Below are positions 26,690 to 34,653 of a DNA stretch of 64,000 nucleotides, in pieces (positions within the stretch are counted from its first letter, which is position 1; each line of letters begins with the position of its first letter). The notes below the pieces were generated by a model. That model was given only the letters and a program-made list of their open reading frames with translations. It was not told where the DNA came from and did not search any database. Source of the stretch: Phycisphaerae bacterium (GTDB lineage Bacteria > Chloroflexota > Anaerolineae > 4572-78 > J111); NCBI GenBank assembly GCA_028285035.1, contig JANQQF010000126.1, positions 1 through 64,000 of the forward strand, given 5' to 3'. Made by a program: the position numbers and the translations under genes.

Positions 26690-26881
26690 ATGAGTCCTTT
26701 ATCAGATTACAACTTTGGAAAAATACGTCATCAAGAATTTGAAGCAGAAGTGAGCCGATATGCTCATCGTGAAGCGTCTTTAGGGCAGGCGAACCTACAA
26801 TTGGCCACATCCACAAAAGTAGTGGCTGTGTTGAGTGTCTTTGCCGCATTCATCGTCGGTGCTCAATTATTTATCGGTTAA
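26690..26881 (+). CDS. Single-TM miniprotein, paralogue B
   Basis: This 63-residue protein starts at the ATG at 26690, after TTGGGAG. Its head (SPLSDYNFGKIRHQEFEAEV) matches paralogue A at nearly every conserved position. The middle differs, and the end is one hydrophobic helix (VVAVLSVFAAFIVGAQLFIG). It is followed by a strong terminator, so A and B form a two-gene unit. The conserved head and divergent middle suggest the head is the functional part. Confidence 0.75.
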   Translation: MSPLSDYNFGKIRHQEFEAEVSRYAHREASLGQANLQLATSTKVVAVLSVFAAFIVGAQLFIG

Positions 26882-26920
26882 ACGATATACTATTTATTTG
26901 AAAATATCATATCTTATACA

Positions 26921-26964
26921 AAAAACTGGCGCCTAATTCTATGAAGGATTAAGCGCCAGTTTTG
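26921..26964 (+). terminator. Intrinsic terminator of the miniprotein unit
   Basis: AAAACTGGCGC (26922-26932) pairs perfectly with GCGCCAGTTTT (26953-26963) and is followed by a T-rich tail. Confidence 0.85.
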
Positions 26965-27086
26965 TTATTCAAGTGATCCATACAGCATTGAAGATCGGTT
27001 CATTTTCCTAAAGGTTTTTGGTATGCTATAAAACCCTAAATCGATCCACATTTATTATGACAGTAGACTCTTTACAGGAGATCGCC

Positions 27087-28247
27087 ATGAACTTTGAACC
27101 CTCTGAGCAACAGCGTGTATTGGTAGCCAAGGCCAGAGAATTTGCTCTAAAGGAAGTTGCTCCCTATGCTGCCAAATGGGATCAGGATGAGCATATCCCT
27201 CGAGAGCAAATCCAAAAATATGCCGATGCGGGGTATTTTGGGATGACCATTCCCACTGAATGTGGGGGGCAAGGGCTGTCTACCTTGGATGCGATTCTGG
27301 TTATCGAGGAGATTGCCCGTCATTGTGGCATTAGCGGTCGCCTAATTGTGGACCATAACTTTGGCGCGGTCATTACCATTCTCAACTTTGGCACAGAGGA
27401 ACAACGTCAGCGCGTTTTGCCTACCGTCTGTCGTGGTGAAACCCTGATGAGCATTGGGATGACAGAGCCGGAGGCTGGCTCGGCCCTAACCGATCTAACG
27501 ACCATAGCCACCGAAGATGGCGAGGACTACATTCTCAATGGCACCAAACATTGGATCACCGGCGCGGGGGAGCGTGAGTACACGTTGGTCTATGCCCGCT
27601 TCAACGATGTTCCTGGGCCAAAAGGCGTGGGCGCAATCCTGGTAAGAATGGATACGCCAGGGTTTAACTATGCCGGACGTATCCCTTCACTTGGTGTCCG
27701 GGGGGTCCAAGAGGGCATTCTTGAGTTTAAGGATATGCGGGTGCCCAAGGAAAATTTGGTGGTGCCACCTGGCTCGGCCTTTGGCAATCTAATGTCAGCC
27801 TACAATGGGCAACGGGTGGGAGCCTCGGCCGTAGCTCTGGGGATTGCCCAGGGAGCGTTTGATTATGCCAAAGATTATGCGGACAAACGTGAGCAGTTTG
27901 GCAAACGAATCACTGATTTCCAGGCGATGCAATTCAAGCTGGCGGATATGGCCATTGAACTTGAGGCGGCTCGCTACCTAATTTACCGAGCCGCCAACAA
28001 TGCAAAATCCGCGATCACCGATCGCTATCAATCGAGCGTGGCCAAAGTCTTTGTCTCCGAGATGGCCGTTCGGGTGACCAGCGAGGCTATTCAACTGTGT
28101 GGAGCGCAGGGCTACAGTCGCAATCTGCCGGTCGAGCGGATGTTTCGAGATGTCCGTTGTTTCACTCTGGCTGGTGGTTCAGCCGAAATACAACGGATTG
28201 GTATCGCCACTAGCATTTTGGGGCGATCGATCCCGCAACATAGGTAA
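27087..28247 (+). CDS. Acyl-CoA dehydrogenase-fold enzyme lacking the usual catalytic Glu
   Basis: This 386-residue flavoprotein of the acyl-CoA dehydrogenase family starts at the ATG at 27087 after CAGGAG. The FAD and substrate motifs are present: MSIGMTEPEAGSALTDL, GTKHWITGAG, REQFGKRITDFQAMQFKLADM and LCGAQGYSRNLPVERMFRD. The usual base is missing at both known sites: the loop normally YEGTSEIQ reads LAGGSAEIQ (G364), and the helix-G position is Gln242 (NGQRVGASAVALG). Arg85 sits in ISGRLIVDH. From memory, 3-sulfinopropanoyl-CoA desulfinases of this family share a base-less site with Gln near 246 and Arg near 84. A desulfinase-like role is therefore possible but unproven. Confidence 0.88.
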   Translation: MNFEPSEQQRVLVAKAREFALKEVAPYAAKWDQDEHIPREQIQKYADAGYFGMTIPTECGGQGLSTLDAILVIEEIARHCGISGRLIVDHNFGAVITILNFGTEEQRQRVLPTVCRGETLMSIGMTEPEAGSALTDLTTIATEDGEDYILNGTKHWITGAGEREYTLVYARFNDVPGPKGVGAILVRMDTPGFNYAGRIPSLGVRGVQEGILEFKDMRVPKENLVVPPGSAFGNLMSAYNGQRVGASAVALGIAQGAFDYAKDYADKREQFGKRITDFQAMQFKLADMAIELEAARYLIYRAANNAKSAITDRYQSSVAKVFVSEMAVRVTSEAIQLCGAQGYSRNLPVERMFRDVRCFTLAGGSAEIQRIGIATSILGRSIPQHR

Positions 28248-28254
28248 AATACAA

Positions 28255-28332
28255 ATATCATCCTGAGCCGAAGGCGAAGAATCTTACAACGAATGTTTGT
28301 TGGAGATCCTTCGTTTCACTCAGGATGATATA
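28255..28332. repeat. Long-loop intergenic inverted repeat
   Basis: ATCATCCTGAG (28257-28267) pairs with CTCAGGATGAT (28319-28329); the match extends a base or two outward. The loop contains GAAGGC and CTTCG words that add partial pairing. It lies between the dehydrogenase and TPR genes and looks like a member of a mobile extragenic repeat family. Confidence 0.6.
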
Positions 28333-28361
28333 AACGATCATTATTCTCAAAGGAGCGTACA

Positions 28362-30035
28362 ATGACCGACTATTATGATCTTGGGACCTATTCACGGCCG
28401 GTGACCACCCAATCACCAGAGGCCCAACTTTGGTTTGATCGAGGATTGATGTGGACCTATGGCTATAATTTTGAAGAGGCGGTGCGCTGCTTTCAAAAGG
28501 CGGTGGAGATTGACCCGAGTTGTGTAATGGCCTATTGGGGCATCGCTTATGGGGTGGGCTGCAATTACAACAAGGAATGGAAAATCTTCTCACCAAAGAT
28601 GGTGAGCCGATCGATGAAGCAGGCCCGAGTGGCCATCCAAAATGCCTCTGAGCATCTTGATGCTGTCACGCCAGTCGAGGCCGCTTTGCTTCAAGCCTTG
28701 GAGAAACGATTTCAAGCCGAGGGGACGCATGAGGAAGAGGTTCTTAAAGGATGGAATGATGAATACGCCGATGCAATGCGCGAAGTTTATCAGCAGTATC
28801 GTGATGATTGGGATGTAGCCACACTCTTTGCCGAAGCCCTGATCAATCGAACGCCGTGGCAGCTATGGGATTTAAAGACTGGTCAGCCATCCGAGGGAGC
28901 TGATACCGAAGAAGCCATCACTGTGCTGGAACGTGGTCTGGCTCAAGTTGAAGCGGCTGGTGCAGATCCCCATCCCGGCCTGCTTCACATCTACATTCAC
29001 GTAATGGAGATGTCGCCATACCCTGAAAAGGCCCTGCGAGTGTCCGATGTTCTACGCGAATTGATCCCAGACTCAGGCCATCTCAAACATATGCCTTCTC
29101 ACATCGACATTCTATGCGGTCATTACTACGATGCGGTCATTGCCAATAATAAAGCCATCGAGGCAAACCAAAAATTTTTGGATCGTGAGGGTGACCTGAA
29201 CGAATACACCCTCTATCGTGCCCACGACATTCATTTCAAAATTTATGCGGCAATGCTGCTCGGTCAATACAAGACCGCTATGGAAGCGGCCAATGAAATG
29301 CGGGCCTTGACCTACGATGATTTGCTGCGGCTTGAGCGCCCACCAATGGCCTACTCGTTAGAGGGCGCGGTCTCGATGAACCTTCACGTTTTGATTCGTT
29401 TTGGCAAATGGGAAGAAATTCTGGCCGAGCCGTTCCCCGAAGACAAAGAACTTTACTGCAATACCACCGCAATGTTGCACTATGCTAAAGGCATTGCCCA
29501 CGCCACGCTTGGCAATTTTGAGGCAGCCGATGTTGAGCGCGAAGCCTTTAAGGTGGCCCAAGGTAATCTACACAAACATCGTTACATCTTTAACAACACC
29601 TGCGCTGATATTTTGATGGTAGCCGAGGCGATGCTCAATGGTGAAGTTGAGTATCATAAAGGAAACTACGAAGTAGCGTTTCAGTACCTACGGCAGGCGG
29701 TTGATTATGATGACAACTTGCTTTATGCCGAGCCGTGGGGCTGGATGATGCCCACTCGTCACGCGTTGGGCGCGTTGCTTCTCGAACAGGGACACGTCGA
29801 AGAGGCAGCGGCCATCTATCGCGCTGACTTGGGACTGGACAACGTGCTATCCCGTCCGCTTCAACATCCCGACAATGTGTGGAGCTTACAGGGATATGTA
29901 AATTGTCTAGAACAGTTGGGGAAGGATGAAGAGGCAATGGCTCTACGGCCTCGTTTGAATTTGGCCCTAGCTCGGGCCGATGTTGAGATTACCGCCTCTT
30001 GCTTTTGTGCAACAGGGAAAGCGTGCTGTGATTAG
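28362..30035 (+). CDS. Tetratricopeptide-repeat protein
   Basis: This 557-residue soluble TPR protein follows AAAGGAG. It opens with an aromatic repeat (SPEAQLWFDRGLMWTYGYNF then EEAVRCFQKAVEIDPSCVMA). It continues through a conserved HPGLLHIYIHVMEMSPYPEK segment and ends with repeats around ALLLEQGHVEEAAAIYRADL. The last residues (ASCFCATGKACCD) contain four Cys and could bind metal. The architecture matches a widespread uncharacterised bacterial TPR family. Stand-alone gene, convergent with the next. Confidence 0.82.
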   Translation: MTDYYDLGTYSRPVTTQSPEAQLWFDRGLMWTYGYNFEEAVRCFQKAVEIDPSCVMAYWGIAYGVGCNYNKEWKIFSPKMVSRSMKQARVAIQNASEHLDAVTPVEAALLQALEKRFQAEGTHEEEVLKGWNDEYADAMREVYQQYRDDWDVATLFAEALINRTPWQLWDLKTGQPSEGADTEEAITVLERGLAQVEAAGADPHPGLLHIYIHVMEMSPYPEKALRVSDVLRELIPDSGHLKHMPSHIDILCGHYYDAVIANNKAIEANQKFLDREGDLNEYTLYRAHDIHFKIYAAMLLGQYKTAMEAANEMRALTYDDLLRLERPPMAYSLEGAVSMNLHVLIRFGKWEEILAEPFPEDKELYCNTTAMLHYAKGIAHATLGNFEAADVEREAFKVAQGNLHKHRYIFNNTCADILMVAEAMLNGEVEYHKGNYEVAFQYLRQAVDYDDNLLYAEPWGWMMPTRHALGALLLEQGHVEEAAAIYRADLGLDNVLSRPLQHPDNVWSLQGYVNCLEQLGKDEEAMALRPRLNLALARADVEITASCFCATGKACCD

Positions 30036-30041
30036 GGTCAA

Positions 30042-31838
30042 TCACTTCCCAACCTCTCGGCGCAAAATATTCAAGATTTCAGAGGTAAATGGATTCTCCC
30101 CCCGTTCAAGCGCATCAATCCAGGCTTCACGTCGATCGAGATCACGTTTTCGATCCTGCGTCTCAGGGGTGGCTTTTAGCCAAGCGGCGTAGGCTTCAAA
30201 GTTATCAATGGCTGCATCATAATCGCCTTGCAAAGCAAGGGCGAGACCGTAGCTATCCTGAAAGAGAGGCTCATTCGGCTGCAACTTGAGGGCTTGTTCA
30301 CAGTGGGACAGGGCTGATTTGGGCCGATTTTCCAAGCCATAACCCCAACATAAAAAGCTGAAGGCGTAGCCGTAGTCGGGTCGTAACTTAAAGGCCTGTT
30401 TTACATCCTCCCTCACATCTTCAATCGTCCAGCCTTGGGCAAAATGGACGTAAGCGCGATTGAGATAGGCCTCGGGTAAATCGGGATTTAAGACTAGGGC
30501 CTGTTCCAAATCGGCTAAAGCCAATGTTAAATTTCTCTCGCCACCCGTTGTCAGGAGAATCGAAGCTCGATTGTTGTAGGCGGCGGCCCAGTTGGGATGG
30601 GTGTCAAGCACGGCTTCCGCATCGGCCAAAGCCAGGGCCAAATCCCCCGCTTGATTCCGAGCGGTGTAGGCCGCGCTTCGATTCAGCCGTGAGGATACCA
30701 TCTCCGGCCACAATTTAATCGCGTCATCGTAGGCAGCAATGGCCTGATTCAAGGCGGGGGGAGTCGCGCTTTGATGAGCGATTCCCAAATGAAATTGATT
30801 GAGGGCGTGTGATTTATTATTCAAGGTCAGGTCATCCATTATACTGTCATTAACCTCGTTGAATAACGAAATTGCCTGATCTGGCTGCTTCTGATGCAAA
30901 AGCCGTTGTCCCAAGCCAATCAAACTTAAGGCACTCAATTGCGCCACAAATTGTTCATCATCCACGGTGACTCCCTGAGCCTGAACGATATGTTGGCGGA
31001 GTGTTGGATTAGCAAAAGTTTCAGGGGCTGCTGGCTGGGCAAATTCAATGACAATTTGTCCGGTATCATCCTGGGCACCGTACATCACCAACGTTGCGCC
31101 TCGGCTTTGGCCGAGCTGCAAGGCATCCTCCTGAAGACCAATCGGCTCAGCCCAGGTATCAATCTCCGCATCCAGCCATTCAAATTCGGCCAATTCACTC
31201 TGCAACTGTTCGGCCACTTGCTCATTGAGGGTATCATCAATTGGATTTTCGGCAGAGCTAACAAAACGAGGGATCAAGATCACTTCACGCTGGGTGGGGA
31301 TAGGGGTAGGTGGAGGGGGATTATCCGTCCATAGGCCGCCAAATATAACAGTTGCAAGAATAACAACCCCGATAAGACCGCCAACCACAAGGGGCTGATT
31401 GATGACACGTCTTATTTCTTTGGGCTGTGATTGGATAATCGGCTCAGGCTCAGCGTGTTGTGTCGCCGGGACAGGCGTCGAGAGCGTCGGGGCTTCTACC
31501 TCAACCGTTGCCACGCCAGCCTCAGGCTCATCAGATCTATCAATATCTGCTGATTCGGGGGGAGCAGCATCGCCTTCATCTGAGGATTGGGGCAAAAGAT
31601 CTTCAACTGCCTCGGGCCGAAATCCAGCGGTCAACAAAAGTTTATCGCGCTCTTCAGGAGTCAAGCGTAGCTTCTTTGCGATGACCAGCACATCGTCTCG
31701 ATGACGGGGCCGACTGGTCAGTCCTTCCCGCCAGCGAAAGATCGTCTGTCGACTGACTCCAATCGTACGAGCCAATTCACTATCGCTAATGCCCGCCCGT
31801 TGGATGTATTCATTTAGGAGTTGGTTGAAGTTTTCCAT
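30042..31838 (-). CDS. XRE-type HTH, membrane and TPR protein
   Basis: This 598-residue protein has an N-terminal XRE helix-turn-helix (residues 5-60, with SDSELARTIGVSRQTIFRWR) and a Pro/Glu-rich linker. One membrane helix lies at about 149-170 (VVGGLIGVVILATVIFGGLW), followed by a Pro-rich stretch. A middle domain (about 185-300) precedes several TPRs, such as NQAIAAYDDAIKLWPEM, LALADLEQALVLNPDLPEAY and GDYDAAIDNFEAYAAWL. The layout suggests one-component transmembrane signalling: DNA contact inside and protein contact outside. A regulatory role is inferred. It ends seven bases from the convergent TPR gene. Confidence 0.85.
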   Translation of the reverse strand: MENFNQLLNEYIQRAGISDSELARTIGVSRQTIFRWREGLTSRPRHRDDVLVIAKKLRLTPEERDKLLLTAGFRPEAVEDLLPQSSDEGDAAPPESADIDRSDEPEAGVATVEVEAPTLSTPVPATQHAEPEPIIQSQPKEIRRVINQPLVVGGLIGVVILATVIFGGLWTDNPPPPTPIPTQREVILIPRFVSSAENPIDDTLNEQVAEQLQSELAEFEWLDAEIDTWAEPIGLQEDALQLGQSRGATLVMYGAQDDTGQIVIEFAQPAAPETFANPTLRQHIVQAQGVTVDDEQFVAQLSALSLIGLGQRLLHQKQPDQAISLFNEVNDSIMDDLTLNNKSHALNQFHLGIAHQSATPPALNQAIAAYDDAIKLWPEMVSSRLNRSAAYTARNQAGDLALALADAEAVLDTHPNWAAAYNNRASILLTTGGERNLTLALADLEQALVLNPDLPEAYLNRAYVHFAQGWTIEDVREDVKQAFKLRPDYGYAFSFLCWGYGLENRPKSALSHCEQALKLQPNEPLFQDSYGLALALQGDYDAAIDNFEAYAAWLKATPETQDRKRDLDRREAWIDALERGENPFTSEILNILRREVGK

Positions 31839-31850
31839 ACGTTAGTAATT

Positions 31851-31912
31851 GGTAAATAGTAAATAGCAATTTATGGCTCAAGTTGAATTACCAATTACTA
31901 TTTACCATTCAC
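31851..31912. repeat. Dispersed intergenic palindromic element, copy 2
   Basis: GGTAAATAGTAA (31851-31862) is inverted at 31895-31906 (TTACTATTTACC). The right part (31886-31912) is almost identical to 38134-38160. Confidence 0.6.
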
Positions 31913-31939
31913 TGTTATTTCAGTCGGATATACTGTGCT

Positions 31940-32608
31940 CTAAGTCTTCTCCGTCCAGCCATGCTCACCTATCAGTGGGACGAAGGCCACGCCCATAAGG
32001 TTTCGCCTGACAAATTTGTTAGACTGGTGACATACCTCTATCAAGGTTTGTCGATCTCTGGGACCAACCGGGGCAATTAGTCTGGCCCCTTCCTTTAATT
32101 GAGACAACAACGGCCTAGGAATATCTGGGGCTGCTGCTGTGGTTAAGATGCCGTCATAGGGCGCATGGTCTGCCCAGCCATATCCCCCATCACTCACCTT
32201 AATTTGAATGTTATTAATTCCCAATAAATCAAAAATTTTGCGGGCTCGATCGGCTAGAGGAGGAATTCGTTCAACGGTATAGACAGTTTGAACCAGCTGA
32301 CTCAAGATCGCGGCTTGATAACCAGAGCCGGTACCAATTTCCAAAACATTGCATTGTCCATCAGCCGGAAGCATCAAGGCTTGGGTCATATAGGCCACAA
32401 TGTAGGGCTGTGAAATGGTTTGTCGATAGCCGATGGGCAAGGCACCATCATGATAAGCAGCATCTTTTGAATGCTGATCCACAAACAGATGACGGGGCAC
32501 GCGCCGCATCACCTCCAGCACACGTGGATCTTTTATTTTACGGGCAATCAGCTGCTCTTGGACCATTTTGGTCCGGGCTTCGATCAGTGCCCCATCCTCA
32601 GGGAACAT
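31940..32608 (-). CDS. pcm: Protein-L-isoaspartate O-methyltransferase
   Basis: This 222-residue Pcm repairs isoaspartyl residues by SAM-dependent carboxyl methylation. The signatures are DPRVLEVMRRVPRHLFVD, PIGYRQTISQPYIVAYMTQA and the SAM motif VLEIGTGSGYQAAIL, followed by VYTVERIPPLA. Near the end are APYDGILTTAAAPDIPRPL and LKEGARLIAPVG. The ATG at 32608 follows GGTGGAGAGAG and fits the usual length; the longer frame adds an unrelated 16 residues. Single gene. Confidence 0.92.
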   Translation of the reverse strand: MFPEDGALIEARTKMVQEQLIARKIKDPRVLEVMRRVPRHLFVDQHSKDAAYHDGALPIGYRQTISQPYIVAYMTQALMLPADGQCNVLEIGTGSGYQAAILSQLVQTVYTVERIPPLADRARKIFDLLGINNIQIKVSDGGYGWADHAPYDGILTTAAAPDIPRPLLSQLKEGARLIAPVGPRDRQTLIEVCHQSNKFVRRNLMGVAFVPLIGEHGWTEKT

Positions 32609-32835
32609 ATGACTCTCTCCACCTTCTATTAAATCATATTCTGAAGGCTGAGGCAATATGGGTTTTGGTGAAGGTAAATTTTAGATATGAATAGTATTTA
32701 GCAGTGTGGAAAGAATGAAAACTTGGCAGAATGGGTAAATATGCTCAATCTCTCATTTGTTTCTTTCCGTATCCTTTGCTTTGATTTGGTGTTTATATTT
32801 TTTTATCATGACATTTTTTCTGAATTTGTTCACCG

Positions 32836-32844
32836 TGTTATACT
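32836..32844 (+). promoter_or_regulatory. Extended -10 promoter for the GT2 leader
   Basis: TGTTATACT (TG-n-TATACT) lies about 75 bases before the structured leader and 210 bases before the glycosyltransferase start. No good -35 is seen, as expected for an extended -10 promoter. Confidence 0.4.
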
Positions 32845-32911
32845 TTTCGCTCACATTCTGCTTTTCCAACTTTATATATAAGGAAAAGACGACCCCCCAG
32901 TCGGGAATGTG

Positions 32912-33036
32912 GGCACGTTGGGGCAACCGCGTGTCAGGCCAAAGAATCAAATGGGCCTCAGTATATCCAGCTTGCATAAAGCAATGCCGCACAGATGCGG
33001 ACGCAAGGCAACCTTGGAGATACTGAGATTTTTTTT
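32912..33036 (+). ncRNA. Candidate structured leader RNA / attenuator
   Basis: An outer stem CTCAGTAT (32957-32964) pairs perfectly with ATACTGAG (33020-33027) and continues inward with TCC/GGA. It is followed directly by eight T (33029-33036), so the closed stem would be an intrinsic terminator. Inside are CTTGC/GCAAG (32971-32975, 33003-33007) and a hairpin CCGCA-CAGA-TGCGG (32987-33000) with ACGCAAGGC after it. Upstream are a GGCACG/CGTGTC hairpin and an AGGCC/GGCCT helix whose 3' strand (32954-32958) overlaps the outer stem. The AAGCAAT...ACGCAA core is reminiscent of c-di-GMP-I (GEMM) RNAs, but the GNRA loop and second arm are absent. It may be a riboswitch or a long imperfect terminator upstream of the GT2 gene. 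Confidence 0.45.
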
Positions 33037-33053
33037 GTAAGGGGGCTAAAACA

Positions 33054-34610
33054 TTGTCCACGCTCACACTTGTTTATACGGTAACATCGTTACTTTTATC
33101 AATCTACGCATTTAACGCGTTAGTTATGACCGTTTTGTTTTTGCGTCATCGACCAAAGTCATTGCAACATCAAACCTTAACCGCAAATGACATCGAAAAA
33201 AATGAAGATAACTTACCAACTGTCACCATCCAACTGCCGATATTTAATGAGGCGCTGGTGGTAGAACGGCTGATTGAAGCCACCATTCAGGTCAAATACC
33301 CCAAACATCTACTACAAATTCAAGTGTTGGATGACTCAACCGACGAAACCACAGAGTTGGCCCAAGCCTGTGTGGATCACTATCATCAGGCTGGTATCAA
33401 TATCGAGTTGATCCATCGTCAGGTACGGCCAGGATTCAAGGCAGGCGCGTTACGTGAGGCAACCCCCCAGGCCACCGGCGAACTTATTGCCATTTTTGAT
33501 GCCGATTTCTTACCAACGCCCGACTTTCTCTATCACACCATTCCTCACTTCGCTACAAACCCCAAACTGGGTTTTGTCCAAGCCCGCTGGGGACATCTGA
33601 ATCGAGATTACTCATTGCTAACCGCCGCCCAGGCTTTGGCACTAGATGGTCATTTTGTCATTGAGCAGACCGCCCGAAACCGCAGTGGGTTGATGATGAA
33701 CTTCAATGGCACGGCGGGCGTTTGGCGACGAGCTTGTATTGAGAGTGCGGGGGGGTGGCAAGATGACACAATTTCGGAGGATTTTGATCTGAGCTATCGG
33801 GCGCAGTTGGTCGGCTGGCAGCATCTTTACCTGCCCGATGTGGTTGCCCCGGCGGAAATTCCTCCCCAGTTGGCCGCCTACAAACGTCAGCAGTTTCGCT
33901 GGGCCAAAGGCTCGATTCAATGTCTGAAGAAGTTGGGCTGGCGAGTCCTTCACTCCGATTTTGGGCCGTGGGTCAAAGTGCAAGCCTTAATCCACTTGAG
34001 CAGCTATACTCTACACCCCCTAATGACCATTCTTGCTCTGATCATCCCCTACTTGATGATCACTGGTGGGCTAAATGAGGCCAGTTATCCGCTAGTCTAT
34101 CTCAGTTTGCTTAGCTTTGGTCCCCCGATTCTGTTTGCCGTAGCCCAACTTTCACTGTCCCGAAAAGGCTGGCTGCATCGCTATCGCGCAATGCCAATGC
34201 TCATTTTGCTGGGTAGCGGCATTGCCTTAAGCAACACCAAAGCCTTTGTCGAAGCCATCCTGGGCAAAGAGAACGTGTTCCGCCGCACCCCAAAATTCAA
34301 CATCATCACGGCTAAAGATCATTGGCAACAAAGCGCTTATAAACTGCCGCTCGATTGGTTAGTGATTGGAGAATTGGCCTTGAGCCTCTACTCGCTCATC
34401 GGGGCTGGCTTTGCCATGACCAATGGCAACCAATTCGCCGTCCCCTTCATTCTCATGTACGCCTTCGCCTTTGGCTATGTGGGGTTACAGGGCTTGTGGG
34501 ATGCCCGCTATCAATGGCGCGGCTGGGCCAGAAGTCAGTTTAGGCCAACACCTTCGACAAAGAAGACGGCCAAGGCAGGGCGGAGGAAGCCGCTGGGAGT
34601 TGAGCGGTAG
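33054..34610 (+). CDS. Membrane glycosyltransferase family 2, cellulose-synthase-like
   Basis: This 518-residue processive-type GT2 starts at the TTG at 33054; GTAAGGGGG provides the SD. One N-terminal TM helix (LVYTVTSLLLSIYAFNALVM) is followed by a cytoplasmic GT-A domain and about four C-terminal TM helices. The GT-A motifs are VTIQLPIFNEALVVERLIE, DDSTDET, IFDADFLPTPDFL (DxD) and SEDFDLSYRAQ (the base, in ED). The terminal QxxRW reads QQFRWAKGS. It probably makes a glucan or mannan-type exopolysaccharide, or adds a sugar to a lipid. The preceding structured leader could regulate it. No BcsB or BcsZ partner is nearby. Confidence 0.88.
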   Translation: MSTLTLVYTVTSLLLSIYAFNALVMTVLFLRHRPKSLQHQTLTANDIEKNEDNLPTVTIQLPIFNEALVVERLIEATIQVKYPKHLLQIQVLDDSTDETTELAQACVDHYHQAGINIELIHRQVRPGFKAGALREATPQATGELIAIFDADFLPTPDFLYHTIPHFATNPKLGFVQARWGHLNRDYSLLTAAQALALDGHFVIEQTARNRSGLMMNFNGTAGVWRRACIESAGGWQDDTISEDFDLSYRAQLVGWQHLYLPDVVAPAEIPPQLAAYKRQQFRWAKGSIQCLKKLGWRVLHSDFGPWVKVQALIHLSSYTLHPLMTILALIIPYLMITGGLNEASYPLVYLSLLSFGPPILFAVAQLSLSRKGWLHRYRAMPMLILLGSGIALSNTKAFVEAILGKENVFRRTPKFNIITAKDHWQQSAYKLPLDWLVIGELALSLYSLIGAGFAMTNGNQFAVPFILMYAFAFGYVGLQGLWDARYQWRGWARSQFRPTPSTKKTAKAGRRKPLGVER

Positions 34611-34653
34611 AGAGTATGACAAACAAGTAACAATCATTTTATAGATAAATTTA

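Noticed and set aside
32957..33027. Firm call of a c-di-GMP-I riboswitch
   Set aside because: The core words are suggestive, but the GNRA tetraloop and the receptor arm are missing and the distance between P1 strands is too short.
32753..33067. Overlapping open frames on both strands upstream of the GT2 gene
   Set aside because: Neither has an SD or a recognisable family. They cover the paired RNA leader, whose stems explain the sequence better.
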